Of a stretch of 64,000 nt of DNA, positions 29,197-39,689 are shown one piece after another. The stretch is from Clostridiaceae bacterium (GTDB lineage Bacteria > Bacillota > Clostridia > DSM-8532): positions 1-64,000 of the forward strand of contig JAAYFU010000027.1 of NCBI GenBank assembly GCA_012728095.1, given 5' to 3'. Below the pieces are notes generated by a model. It was not told where the DNA came from. It worked only from the letters and a program-made list of their open reading frames with translations, and searched no databases. Numbering within the stretch: position 1 is the first letter of the stretch; each line of letters starts with the position of its first letter. The translations under genes and the position numbers were made by a program.

Positions 29197-30459
29197 TTAT
29201 GATATTCGCCGGATATCTGCCCCCAGTCTCTGTAATTTATTCTCTATAAATTCATATCCCCTGTCAATATGATGAATGTCCAGGACCTCCGTGGTTCCCG
29301 TAGCTGCAAGGCCTGCAATTACCAGCGCGGCGCCCGCCCTTAAATCGGTAGCGCGCACCTGTGCCCCCTGCAATGTTTCCATCCCTTCTATAATTGCGGT
29401 TCTTCCGTCAACCCTTATTTGCGCTCCCATCCTTCTTAGCTCGTTTACATGCATAAACCTGTTTTCAAAAATAGTCTCCACGATCACGCTGGTTCCTTCC
29501 GCAAAACAGGTATAGGCCGATAACTGCGCCTGCATGTCGGTAGGAAAGCCCGGAAATGGGTGAGTCTTTATGTCCAGGGGCAAAGGCCTTCTTACCCCTT
29601 TAACCCTTATGGTATCATCTCCTTCTATGATTTCCATCCCCGATTCCCTCAGCTTTGCCGTTACCGGTTTTAAATGCTCGGGAACAACATTTTTAAGAGT
29701 TATGTCCCCTCCTGTAAGGGCCGCTGCCACCATAAAAGTGCCGGCTTCAATACGGTCGGGCATAATTGTGTGTTCAGCGCCATATACTTTATCCACACCG
29801 TCTATTGTAATAGTATCGGTTCCCGCTCCGGATATCTTAGCTCCCATTTTAGTGAGAAAAGACGCCAAATCAACTATTTCGGGCTCTGAAGCTGCATTTT
29901 CAATTACCGTCCTCCCCTCGGCCAGGACTGCCGCGGTTAATAGGTTCTCGGTAGCGCCAACGCTGGGAAAATCGAGGTAAATAGTGGCTCCATGCAATTT
30001 TTTGTCAGGGCACCTGGCGTCAATAAAGCCGTGTCCGTTTTCAATAATGGCTCCCATTGCTTCAAAACCTTTGAGATGAAGATTTACCGGCCTGCTTCCA
30101 ATGGGACAACCACCCGGCAAAGCTACTTTTGCCATCCCGACCCTGGCAAGCAAGGGACCCGTTACCAAAAAAGATGCCCTGAGCCTGCTTACCAATTCAT
30201 ATCCTGCGGTATGACCGGTAAGAGACCGGGCTGCTACAGTGATCTTCCTTGATCTTCCGTTTACTTTTACATTTGCTCCCAGATTGGATATAAGTTCGCA
30301 CATATCAGATACATCATCCAAGCCGGGAATTTGTTTGATAACGCATTCCTCTTCCGTTAACAGACATGCTGACAAAATCGGGAGAATTGCATTTTTTGAG
30401 CTTGAAATCAATGCAGAACCCATTAAGGGCTTTCCCCCGTGAATAACAAAAGCTCCCAT
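29197..30459 (-). CDS. murA: UDP-N-acetylglucosamine 1-carboxyvinyltransferase
   Basis: SSKNAILPILSACLLTEEECVIKQIPGLDDV...ALPGGCPIGSRPVNLHLKGFEAMGA. Confidence 0.95.
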   Translation of the reverse strand: MGAFVIHGGKPLMGSALISSSKNAILPILSACLLTEEECVIKQIPGLDDVSDMCELISNLGANVKVNGRSRKITVAARSLTGHTAGYELVSRLRASFLVTGPLLARVGMAKVALPGGCPIGSRPVNLHLKGFEAMGAIIENGHGFIDARCPDKKLHGATIYLDFPSVGATENLLTAAVLAEGRTVIENAASEPEIVDLASFLTKMGAKISGAGTDTITIDGVDKVYGAEHTIMPDRIEAGTFMVAAALTGGDITLKNVVPEHLKPVTAKLRESGMEIIEGDDTIRVKGVRRPLPLDIKTHPFPGFPTDMQAQLSAYTCFAEGTSVIVETIFENRFMHVNELRRMGAQIRVDGRTAIIEGMETLQGAQVRATDLRAGAALVIAGLAATGTTEVLDIHHIDRGYEFIENKLQRLGADIRRIS

Positions 30460-30559
30460 ATGCTCCACCTCTCAACATTATGTAAAATCCGCATGTGAAG
30501 CCTTTGTTATTAGTATTTTCTTAATTTAAAGTTTCAATCATGGTAAATAATTTTCAAAA

Positions 30560-33500
30560 TCACAAATCTCCGCAAATTCTCAATGTACGCTCAAGCATTA
30601 CCAGGAATTCTCCTAATGTAACCATTTTGTCAGGATATGCCATATTTGTCGCGTTACCTTGAATTATACCCATTTCAATGGCAAATTTATAAGAGTTTAA
30701 ATATTTGCTGTCTGTTTTTGATAAATCAGTGAAATGCGACCATGTTCCGGGCTTAGAAGGCACAGGGTTTTCGCGGGTTTTGAATTTGTATAATCGAATC
30801 AGCAAATCAACGGCTTTATCTCTTCTGACATGAGTTCCGTCAACTTCTCCCGCATTATTTACAAATCCTGCGCTTACAGCCTTTAGTACTATGTCATACT
30901 CATTGTAATCCGCCTCAAGCACGTCAAACAAAAGTTTAAGTATATCCTTCTGTGTCATTAATGCATTGTGGTTAAAGTTCTTGTCTTTTATACTCTTTAA
31001 ATCATAAATCTTCTGTATTCTTTCCATGCTCTCCCTTATATAAAGCGGAACCGTTGTCTGGGGTTTTATTCCCTCCGTGGCGGCCACGATTGCCCCGGGC
31101 TTGTCCAGTTCCCCTATAACACGGGAATGTTCGTAATCAGTAAAGGTAGGCAGTTTATACCATCCTTGATTCAAACTGAAAGCAAAAGTTCTAATCTGTC
31201 CCTGCAGGTAGTTTGTTATTCCCGCCACGGGAAGCTCTACCCTTATTGGAAGATTAATAGCGCTTATAATGCCTCCGCTTATATATGAAAACCTAAAATC
31301 AGTAACCGGCGTTATAATAGCCATAGTATTTGAGGGTTTGTATTGGCTTGCCGGTGAAACTGTTTCCAGTCTTAACCCCAAATTATTATTCTTTGATTTT
31401 ATTCTGAAATATTCGTCGGTATGGAATGTTCCGGGACGTATCGTATACTCTCCCCAGGGCATGATGAGATAGAGTTCCTTTTTTGTTTCCGATAACGCGT
31501 CAATTACTACGGAACCCAATTCCAGCCGTATAATGGATGTCTTTTCCGGAGGAACCGAAAGATCCAGTTTTACAATAGGTTCATAGCGGCTTCGGATTCT
31601 TTCTGCCAGGACATGGGCATCGGTCCCCAGGGAAGACACAACCCATACCCCGTTTTCCAGTTTGGCAGGAATATTTAATCCGTCGCCCGTTACTGGATCA
31701 TCCAGGTCGTAACTTCCGTCATACTCACTTTTACTCTTGTTTGTTATGACCATGATAGTCCTGGTAGGCATACTCCGAAGCCCTGTCTTGGGATCGTAGG
31801 CATACAGCCTAGCATAATACCGTCTGTTGGATATCAGGCCGCTTGCCGTATAAGTTCCGCCATTTACCAGAACCATGTTGGAATCTGTAAAGTTTATATT
31901 GTCGGCGATCTCTAAGTAATATGACAGGCCTTCTAACTCATTCCATATATAAGTTATGCTGTTTTCGGTAACTCCGTTGGGGCCGCTGTCTATGCCGAAT
32001 CCGGTAGGAGGCGCGGGAGGTTTGTGAGCCTCAGTTTTTATAACCAGGGGATTGCTGTATTCGGATTCAATCCTCTGACCATTATGGATGCTTATTGCCT
32101 TTATCCAGAAGTAATAGACCGTGTCTGCCTCAAGGGAATCTACCCGGAAAAAGGTATTTCTTTTTATTTCCTCATAACTTACCTGTCTTGTTATGGTAGC
32201 CTGATCCAATCTATCCGTAGTTCCTCCCTTAATTTCATAATCCATACCGGTAATATATGTCCAGAAAAGATCCACGAAACTGGAGGCGGCGATACCTTTT
32301 AAGTCATCAGGCACCGTAGGTGTTACGGGATGATCCGGAACATCCACAGGAGTGGTAATGATTATTGCATCAGAAGGATAGGAAGAAACCCCGTTCTGAT
32401 TCTCTATGGTGATCCACACCAAGTAAGAGGTATTATCCTTAAGTCCTGATATTTCAAAGCTGAAGGTCTGATTCTCGTCATCCTCAAGAACCGGAATCGC
32501 AGTTTTCTTCTGCGGGATTTCAAAAGCCGTGATATCCGAGCCGGGGAATAAGTCGCTGTAAACAATATGTGCCGGATCCCTGTTTTTCTTCATTCGAATA
32601 ACATTCAAAGCTTCATTGTAATTTACCACATGGGGCACTACCCACCATCCGGGAAGGTATTCAATCACCTTGCCTATTTTCTTATCAGGATCATTCGGAT
32701 CAAGGAGTTCATTTTCAAAATACTCATCACGGGATACCTGTACCCAGCGTTGTACATCAGGGTCATCATTATAAAATGCATACCACTTTTTATCCATCAC
32801 CAGTGTGGCCCCGTTAAGGGTAATGACGGCATTTCCGTCCTCATCAATTTTTACTCCAAACGGCGGCGCGGCCGGAGCTACGGGCCGGTCCGCTCCCACA
32901 TCCGGCTTGGTGATGATTACTTTTACGGATTGCCTGGATATGTATGGCATAGTTACCATAAACCCGTCTTCCGGGCTTGATACCAGGTAACTCTTCTTGG
33001 CATATATTATAAAATAATACGTGGAATTGGATTTTAAGCCTGTCAGGTTATATCTGTACCCAATAACCTCACCGGTAGCTTTGCTTCTGATCATGTTCGC
33101 CTCGCTTATGGCAAGGTCGTATGCAATCCTGTAGTTTGATGGCGGGTTTTGGACATATCTTATATCTTCCACCAGGTATATATCATAGGTTACATCATGA
33201 TCAATAAGGCCTTCCCCCGTTTTGGGAGGCTTCCAGAAAACTGATGCGCTAAATGGTGTTAAAAAATCCTCGTATTTCAAATCAGAATGCTCGGGAGGAA
33301 AAGAGTCCACTATTTCAGGAGCCTGAGGCTGCTGGGGAATCTGTTCCTTAAGTTCCACCTTATTATTTGATCTGAAGTCCACCGGGGCTTCCGAACCCAA
33401 TACATACGCCTTCGCGTCGATCCTGAAGCTATAGGTATTGGTATCGCCTTTTTTAATTGTTATTTGATAATTGTCCAGTTCGGGAATAAGCCTGTAAAGT

Positions 33501-34450
33501 TTTCCTTCAGGATCATCGTTTACATAGCGGTAAAGCTCATAATCTACCCGGATAAAGGTATCACCTTTAACAATAGGGTTCCAGAAAAGCCTCCAAATAG
33601 CATCTCCTTCACTGTTGTAGCCTACCTTCTGTGCCCTGAGAAGGATATCTGTTTTTATGGTAACAGGTTCTATTTCATCCGCTGTGGCACAAGCCACACT
33701 GGCATGAGGCAGCGGAACGACTTTTATTGAATATTCTCTTCCGGGCAAAGCATGGGTATATACATATTCCAGTTTTCTCTCCGCGTTGTTGACCGTGACA
33801 TTTGAACCGGGTTTGCCTATTTCGCTCGCCACAATGTCCGGAATCGGCGGAGGCTGGGTAAATCCCTTGGTATCGGATATTAAAATCTTATAATTTATAC
33901 GCCCTGTAGTATCCCATACATCATCCCATTTGATTCGTATGTTATTGGTGCCGGGAATCAGTTCAACAGACACGTGCAGGCCCGTCAAGAACTTAGCGGG
34001 ATTGGATTTTTGCGATGTAACGGTGTATTGTCCCCCTGCCGTCGTTATTTGGTATGATGCCTTTAGATAAGCTTCATAGATAGTCCCGTGCTTGATGCCT
34101 TCCGGGGAATACTCGGTAAATCTAAAGCTTGAGGCATTACCGCTCAAAGGAACAGTCATCACATCAGGTAACACTTTTCCCGTACCCGATTCAATTTCGT
34201 TTAAACCCAGGATAATATACCTTTCATCGGCATCTACGGGAAAATTGACGCTTGCTAAGTTCCATTCCAGGTCGCCATACCATTCGCTGCCGTATACATT
34301 CTTAACATAGCCTATATCAGTTATCCTGTTCTGAGTCGGCGGGTTTAAAACAACGGTTTCGGCAAATATGTTTGAACTCGGCGCAATCCCCGGTACAAAT
34401 GTAAATACGAGCAGGAATGCTGTAAGCCTAATCATAATTCTTCGGTTCAT
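30560..34450 (-). CDS. secreted 1296-aa fibronectin type III-like protein with C-terminal SLH-like region
   Basis: Signal peptide; repeated NSTYYFIIYAKKSY/NTSYLVWITIEN/DTVYYFWIKAIS FnIII-type motifs; C-terminal HFTDLSKTDSKYLNSYKFAIEMGIIQGNATNMAYPDKMVTLGEFLVMLERT. Confidence 0.85.
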   Translation of the reverse strand: MNRRIMIRLTAFLLVFTFVPGIAPSSNIFAETVVLNPPTQNRITDIGYVKNVYGSEWYGDLEWNLASVNFPVDADERYIILGLNEIESGTGKVLPDVMTVPLSGNASSFRFTEYSPEGIKHGTIYEAYLKASYQITTAGGQYTVTSQKSNPAKFLTGLHVSVELIPGTNNIRIKWDDVWDTTGRINYKILISDTKGFTQPPPIPDIVASEIGKPGSNVTVNNAERKLEYVYTHALPGREYSIKVVPLPHASVACATADEIEPVTIKTDILLRAQKVGYNSEGDAIWRLFWNPIVKGDTFIRVDYELYRYVNDDPEGKLYRLIPELDNYQITIKKGDTNTYSFRIDAKAYVLGSEAPVDFRSNNKVELKEQIPQQPQAPEIVDSFPPEHSDLKYEDFLTPFSASVFWKPPKTGEGLIDHDVTYDIYLVEDIRYVQNPPSNYRIAYDLAISEANMIRSKATGEVIGYRYNLTGLKSNSTYYFIIYAKKSYLVSSPEDGFMVTMPYISRQSVKVIITKPDVGADRPVAPAAPPFGVKIDEDGNAVITLNGATLVMDKKWYAFYNDDPDVQRWVQVSRDEYFENELLDPNDPDKKIGKVIEYLPGWWVVPHVVNYNEALNVIRMKKNRDPAHIVYSDLFPGSDITAFEIPQKKTAIPVLEDDENQTFSFEISGLKDNTSYLVWITIENQNGVSSYPSDAIIITTPVDVPDHPVTPTVPDDLKGIAASSFVDLFWTYITGMDYEIKGGTTDRLDQATITRQVSYEEIKRNTFFRVDSLEADTVYYFWIKAISIHNGQRIESEYSNPLVIKTEAHKPPAPPTGFGIDSGPNGVTENSITYIWNELEGLSYYLEIADNINFTDSNMVLVNGGTYTASGLISNRRYYARLYAYDPKTGLRSMPTRTIMVITNKSKSEYDGSYDLDDPVTGDGLNIPAKLENGVWVVSSLGTDAHVLAERIRSRYEPIVKLDLSVPPEKTSIIRLELGSVVIDALSETKKELYLIMPWGEYTIRPGTFHTDEYFRIKSKNNNLGLRLETVSPASQYKPSNTMAIITPVTDFRFSYISGGIISAINLPIRVELPVAGITNYLQGQIRTFAFSLNQGWYKLPTFTDYEHSRVIGELDKPGAIVAATEGIKPQTTVPLYIRESMERIQKIYDLKSIKDKNFNHNALMTQKDILKLLFDVLEADYNEYDIVLKAVSAGFVNNAGEVDGTHVRRDKAVDLLIRLYKFKTRENPVPSKPGTWSHFTDLSKTDSKYLNSYKFAIEMGIIQGNATNMAYPDKMVTLGEFLVMLERTLRICGDL

Positions 34451-34468
34451 AAGTGTTCTCCTTTGACC

Positions 34469-37400
34469 TTAGTCAAGCTTCTCCAAAACCTTGGATATCA
34501 TGTCCAGCATATTTCCTATGGTTGTTCTTCCCGTGGCGTCAAACCTGTTATTATTCAATGTTGTAAACTCCAGATCCACCCCCAGAACAACATAGGGATA
34601 CAGTCGCGGGTTGATGTCGCTTCCATTTTCAATGAATATAACCCTGGACGGTTTCATGTAATCAGGATTAATATTTGCCTTGGCACAATAAAGCTTTACT
34701 ACCATCGCGACTGAGGACTGGTTGTCCATATAGCCTGTCAGCTGACTTCTTCCGATAACATCTGCAATGCCAAGCTTTGCGGCCTTCTGGGCAGGAGTCA
34801 GCCCGGTAATTTCATTTTCCCTTCTTGTAACCACCGCATAAAGCATCACAGCCTGTTCGCCGCTTATGGGATTGGCGGTATAGACTGTTCCCGGCCCAAA
34901 GACCTTTGTAAGGTCATAGCGGGACGACAGGAAAGAGTATGAACCGCTTCCCGACGACGTTCCGGGCTGAACTGCTATTTCTCCTTTATTGATTATGAGA
35001 TACTCTCCTGGTTTCTCCACCCGGAAAAGTACGTATTGCATCACATAGCCCTTGCCTCCGGCGGGTTCGGCAAAGCCTTGACCGTAATTAACGTATGGAG
35101 CTATATATCCGCTTCGATACGTATATTCCAGGTTTACCCCCATTCTTCCCGGTAAGTCGTTTATATCCTTGGAAACCGCATAATTTGCCGTAAGACCGCT
35201 TCCACCATCAATAATATCCTTCAGATACCGGGAAAGTTCTGTCTCTATTTTGTTGATAACCGTGTTTATCATATCTTTAAGATCTGTGTGGCTCTTATAA
35301 CTGTGCTTCTCCAAATCATTCAATATTGCAGTAAGCTCCCTGTCTAAAATTCCGTACTTGAAGGGACCTTTGGCATCAGGATTATTAAGTATGTCATACA
35401 GCATGTTATTTATTTCTTCATATGTACGGCGGGAACCAACAGCCACCGTTTGAAGCTCATATGCCTTTGAGATCATTGTGATCCCGCTGGGTAAAGGATT
35501 CTTCGGGCTTTGTCTGCGGTAGATCTTCAATAGCAGCATGGCTTCCTTCGCCCCGCCTGAAAGGGTTTTGGCCTTCAGATCATCAATATCGACACTGCCC
35601 TTGTTAAGAGTGAATTCAGCCCCTAAAATCTTAATAGTAAGCCTGCTTCCATAGTTCTCAATTGCTTCAAGGGTTTTATATGGAATAAGCACCTCATAAT
35701 AAGATGTATTATCCTGCTCCACCGATATATTGACCGTTACGGTAGATTCTCTCGATGCCTTCAGTAAGCTTGATACCCTGTCGTCTTTCAGTATTACCCT
35801 GACATTGGAGTCATTCTTTATATCAATCCGCCAGTAAAGCTTTTGGGTAAGCTTATCGGCTGAATTCTTAAACAAGTCTATAACATTGTCCTTAATCTTA
35901 TCCTTGTCATAATCGTCCTGGGAAAAATCTGTTCTTGCGATTGCAGGACCGATATGCAGGGATTCCTCCAGATTAAACGCCCAAAGTTTAACGTAATACT
36001 GGGTGTTTGATTTAAGCGGCTGATGTCTTAATACTCCGTTTTCATCCGGCACCTGTCTTCCCCTGATTAATACGTAATAAACATATTTGGGAGAACCCTC
36101 ATCCACATATAGCCGGGTCTTTTCACGATAAAACTCGATTCTTCCCGATTCGGTCTCATATCCATAGTCGGTTTCTCCGGTAGGGTGATATACCAGCTGC
36201 CGGTACTCGGTGTCATTATCGGTCCTGATTTCCAGGAAGTAGTCATAAGGATCCTGTCCTTCAAAACGTACCTCTATTTCACTGAAAGGATCACGGGTTT
36301 TTCCCCTGACAGGCGTTCCTCTTGTATCCCTCCAGGTTTTGCTGTCGTTGTCATACCACTGCCCGTTATTTTTATTCTTTACCTGTATGTCATACCATTG
36401 ATCGGCTTCCAGGTTATATATCCGGAAGTAAAATGTCGTTCCGTCCTGGACACAGGTATATTCGGCCCTGTTTAACTGAACATATCTTGAATCCGCTTCT
36501 TCGGATTTTTTCATGTAAACTTCCATGGAATCGGCTGTAACTCCGAGAGCGGTGCTTTTAATATTGAACCCTATCTCCATATCCTTTACAGTCTCAATAA
36601 ACCCGGGAGGCTGAACCATACGGGTCGTGACCGGTATGGTAATCCATATGCTGGTGGTCTCAACCGATTCTCCGTCTACTATTTTGCCCCTGTTTCTGAC
36701 TGCCCTTAGGCTGAAAAAGTAAATCCTGTTAGGCCGTAAAAAGTCGCGGCGAATGGGCATGATTACCTTTCCGTTTTCATTTACCGAAAAACCTTCGAGT
36801 GTAATAGTATTGACATCAATATGAATCTTATTATCCCCTGCGGGATTCCGCAAATCGTTATACGCCTGCAGGAAGCCGATGTTTACGGGATCATCCTTAT
36901 AATCATCGTCATTTGCTCTTTCAGGTATGGTGGCTGACGTACAGACCATTTCATATGTAACATCATTTTCCGCATGTACCCAGCTCAATGTAACCCAGGC
37001 ATCGCTTAAAAGCAGTTCTCCGTTCGCATCTGTTGCAATAGAGAATTCCACCGGCGCCCTGGGATCTCTGTAATCATTATCCAACCCTCCGCTGTCAATT
37101 TTGGGGGTGGTTATGGTTTTCACAGCAGTATCCACCGACCTGCCCAGCACCTGCGGACCTACCATTAGGGTAGCTCTGGCTTTAATATAATACACTGTAT
37201 TGGGCAGGATTGGGCTGCCGTCCTTATCCTTTTTAATTATTACAAACCGTTCGGCCTTTTCTGACTCTTCAGATGGGTATAAAACTTCATCAGTTTCAAT
37301 AGGGATCTCATCAAAGTCTAACGGGTCCCTGCTGATAAAAAATTCGTATATTAAGTATTTTTCGGGGTTGTCAGAATTGTCATAATTCTTCCATTCCGCA

Positions 37401-39517
37401 TTGGTCAGCAGGCGCGGGTATTTCACCCTGATTCCTTCCAGGGTTATTTCCCCTGTTTCCGGATCAATAAAGGTCTCCGGCTCAATACTTAAACTGATAT
37501 CCGGCATGGGAACAGGTTTTTCTGTTAAAGGCCACGTGGTAAAGCTTATAATAGGCGACTTATAGGACAGACGATTGTTTAAATCATTGCTTAAACCATC
37601 AGCCCATACATCATCATATATATCGTCATTATCCTCCAGCCTGGAAGAAAATATCTGCATGTAGTAAGTGGTATTCGGAAGCAGAAAATCAGGATAATCT
37701 CCTATATCGTTCTCATCATCATCTTCGTTGTTTTCAGCAGTCAAAGGTCGTTCTCCCTCAATCCACATATTCAGATCATCATCCCAATACCCGGCGTAAT
37801 CCACAAAGAGTTTATCTCCGGGCAAATTGCAGATTATTCTGTCGGGGTTATCCGGATCCTCGATAAAATCCCTTTTACTTAATACCAGCACACGTTTTTG
37901 TACCGTCGGCAGATATACTCTCGCAGCCGGGGTTCCTATTTCAGTAGTGCCGACCGTTTTTGGGGCATCCGGAAGTAGTGTTGAAAGAAGTACGTGGAAT
38001 ATTATGTCGGATTTCTGAGGCTCAGAATTCTTGAAAGCTGTCCATGCTTCCCCGGTATATTGTTTCCACGCCAAGGGCTTTTCAAAAGACAGACGCAGAT
38101 CGTTTTTCGGTATCTCCACCTTTTTTTCGGAATGCTCATTAGGCACTTTTACTTCACCGCGACCCGCGTATACCGCCTCAATCCTGATTTCTTTAGGCAG
38201 AGGCGGTTTGCCGGAATCAACGCTTAAATTCCGCAAATCAACGGCAAGGGAGGAGCTTCTTGGTTTTTCCGAGGAACTGTCATAATATACGACTCTGAAA
38301 TAGTATTCCGGATTTTTATCGCCGTCAATTGGTATATCTATTATCTCACTTCCGTATTCCTCCGAAGCGGACAATGCCGAGGCAGGGATTTTGACCCATT
38401 TGTCTGTGTCGGTAAAAAAGAACTCTATACGGGTTACATATTGAACCTGGTAATAAAGCTCCGGATAATTTCCGTTAACAATCTTTCTGAACCTCACCTC
38501 AACCTTGTCGGTGTCCACCTTCATCAGTTCTATTTGCATAGGGGTAAAAATTGAGGTCAGGGTTTTTCCAATATCCTTAAACACATTGTCAATATTTTTT
38601 ACGGGGAAACGGTTGCTTTTATTTGTTTTCAGATTGGTTATCCTGGTGTTTACCTGCTCCGAATCGGCATTTTTAAACAGAATCCCGATATTGGTAAAGG
38701 CATATTCGGTCCCCGGTTCAATTCCCTCTTCACTGGAAAGAACAACCGATACCATATTATCGGGACTTGTAACCACGCCGCTTTCAAACCCCGAAATTTT
38801 AACATTCTTTCCTTCAATTATCATATTATTTGAAGAATCGTAATCTGTATTGAAAACAAGCTGGCGGGTTGAGCCCTGGCCCACAGTCATGCTGATTTGG
38901 AAACATGCCTTGCTTAAAGGCGCTTGTGCTGTTCCAAGCAATTCAAGGGCTTTTGGTTCTGTAAAATTTATAATTTCTCCCGAATCGGGGTCATATATTG
39001 TTGGTATCTTCCAGCTAAGTTTTATTATCGGGTTGTCGCCGCTCTTTACCACCATGGCATTGCCTGGGGTACTGTCTTTCGGCTCCAGTATGGGGGCTTT
39101 ATCCTCGATATCTCTCATTTTCGCCATTTCATTAAAAGACTCGCCTGTAAAGGTTAGATCGGCCAGGTAATATGTTTTCCCATAATGGGACAGCACGCCG
39201 TCTCCGGCTCTGTATATCTCCAGATACAGATCATAAATATGATTGGGCTCGAGCGACACGCTTGCAACAACCCTGCCGTTTCTGTATTCTCCATATACAG
39301 TCTTCAGAGATTTATCCGACGGATCATGGTATGTAAGTATCGAATACTGAGGTTCTGCCATTAAAGGAGAGCTTATCTCGTACTTGTAGGTTACAGGGTT
39401 GTATTCTACCGTAAGCTCAATTTCTTCCGCGGCAAAGGCCTTGATTTCTACCGGAAGTCCCGTTAAAACAAGTACCAGCATCAACAGCAATGATAAAACT
39501 CTTCTGAATATATTCAT
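34469..39517 (-). CDS. secreted 1682-aa fibronectin type III-like protein with divergent SLH-like C-terminus
   Basis: Signal peptide MNIFRRVLSLLLMLVLVLTGLPVEIKAFAAEE; recurring NTTYYMQIFSS/NTVYYIKARATL/NTQYYVKLWAFN motifs. Confidence 0.8.
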   Translation of the reverse strand: MNIFRRVLSLLLMLVLVLTGLPVEIKAFAAEEIELTVEYNPVTYKYEISSPLMAEPQYSILTYHDPSDKSLKTVYGEYRNGRVVASVSLEPNHIYDLYLEIYRAGDGVLSHYGKTYYLADLTFTGESFNEMAKMRDIEDKAPILEPKDSTPGNAMVVKSGDNPIIKLSWKIPTIYDPDSGEIINFTEPKALELLGTAQAPLSKACFQISMTVGQGSTRQLVFNTDYDSSNNMIIEGKNVKISGFESGVVTSPDNMVSVVLSSEEGIEPGTEYAFTNIGILFKNADSEQVNTRITNLKTNKSNRFPVKNIDNVFKDIGKTLTSIFTPMQIELMKVDTDKVEVRFRKIVNGNYPELYYQVQYVTRIEFFFTDTDKWVKIPASALSASEEYGSEIIDIPIDGDKNPEYYFRVVYYDSSSEKPRSSSLAVDLRNLSVDSGKPPLPKEIRIEAVYAGRGEVKVPNEHSEKKVEIPKNDLRLSFEKPLAWKQYTGEAWTAFKNSEPQKSDIIFHVLLSTLLPDAPKTVGTTEIGTPAARVYLPTVQKRVLVLSKRDFIEDPDNPDRIICNLPGDKLFVDYAGYWDDDLNMWIEGERPLTAENNEDDDENDIGDYPDFLLPNTTYYMQIFSSRLEDNDDIYDDVWADGLSNDLNNRLSYKSPIISFTTWPLTEKPVPMPDISLSIEPETFIDPETGEITLEGIRVKYPRLLTNAEWKNYDNSDNPEKYLIYEFFISRDPLDFDEIPIETDEVLYPSEESEKAERFVIIKKDKDGSPILPNTVYYIKARATLMVGPQVLGRSVDTAVKTITTPKIDSGGLDNDYRDPRAPVEFSIATDANGELLLSDAWVTLSWVHAENDVTYEMVCTSATIPERANDDDYKDDPVNIGFLQAYNDLRNPAGDNKIHIDVNTITLEGFSVNENGKVIMPIRRDFLRPNRIYFFSLRAVRNRGKIVDGESVETTSIWITIPVTTRMVQPPGFIETVKDMEIGFNIKSTALGVTADSMEVYMKKSEEADSRYVQLNRAEYTCVQDGTTFYFRIYNLEADQWYDIQVKNKNNGQWYDNDSKTWRDTRGTPVRGKTRDPFSEIEVRFEGQDPYDYFLEIRTDNDTEYRQLVYHPTGETDYGYETESGRIEFYREKTRLYVDEGSPKYVYYVLIRGRQVPDENGVLRHQPLKSNTQYYVKLWAFNLEESLHIGPAIARTDFSQDDYDKDKIKDNVIDLFKNSADKLTQKLYWRIDIKNDSNVRVILKDDRVSSLLKASRESTVTVNISVEQDNTSYYEVLIPYKTLEAIENYGSRLTIKILGAEFTLNKGSVDIDDLKAKTLSGGAKEAMLLLKIYRRQSPKNPLPSGITMISKAYELQTVAVGSRRTYEEINNMLYDILNNPDAKGPFKYGILDRELTAILNDLEKHSYKSHTDLKDMINTVINKIETELSRYLKDIIDGGSGLTANYAVSKDINDLPGRMGVNLEYTYRSGYIAPYVNYGQGFAEPAGGKGYVMQYVLFRVEKPGEYLIINKGEIAVQPGTSSGSGSYSFLSSRYDLTKVFGPGTVYTANPISGEQAVMLYAVVTRRENEITGLTPAQKAAKLGIADVIGRSQLTGYMDNQSSVAMVVKLYCAKANINPDYMKPSRVIFIENGSDINPRLYPYVVLGVDLEFTTLNNNRFDATGRTTIGNMLDMISKVLEKLD

Positions 39518-39689
39518 TAAGGTATCCCCCTGATCTGTTTACATGCCTGTTTTATATAAACACAAATTCAAAAGACTCTTTTATTATATTTTTATCGGCA
39601 TTTTCAGCCGGGTTTTTTATGTTATGCTCTGTTACATTTCATTTACTTTTAGCCGGGGTGCAGTTGATTCACTGTTTTATTCCTATAAC

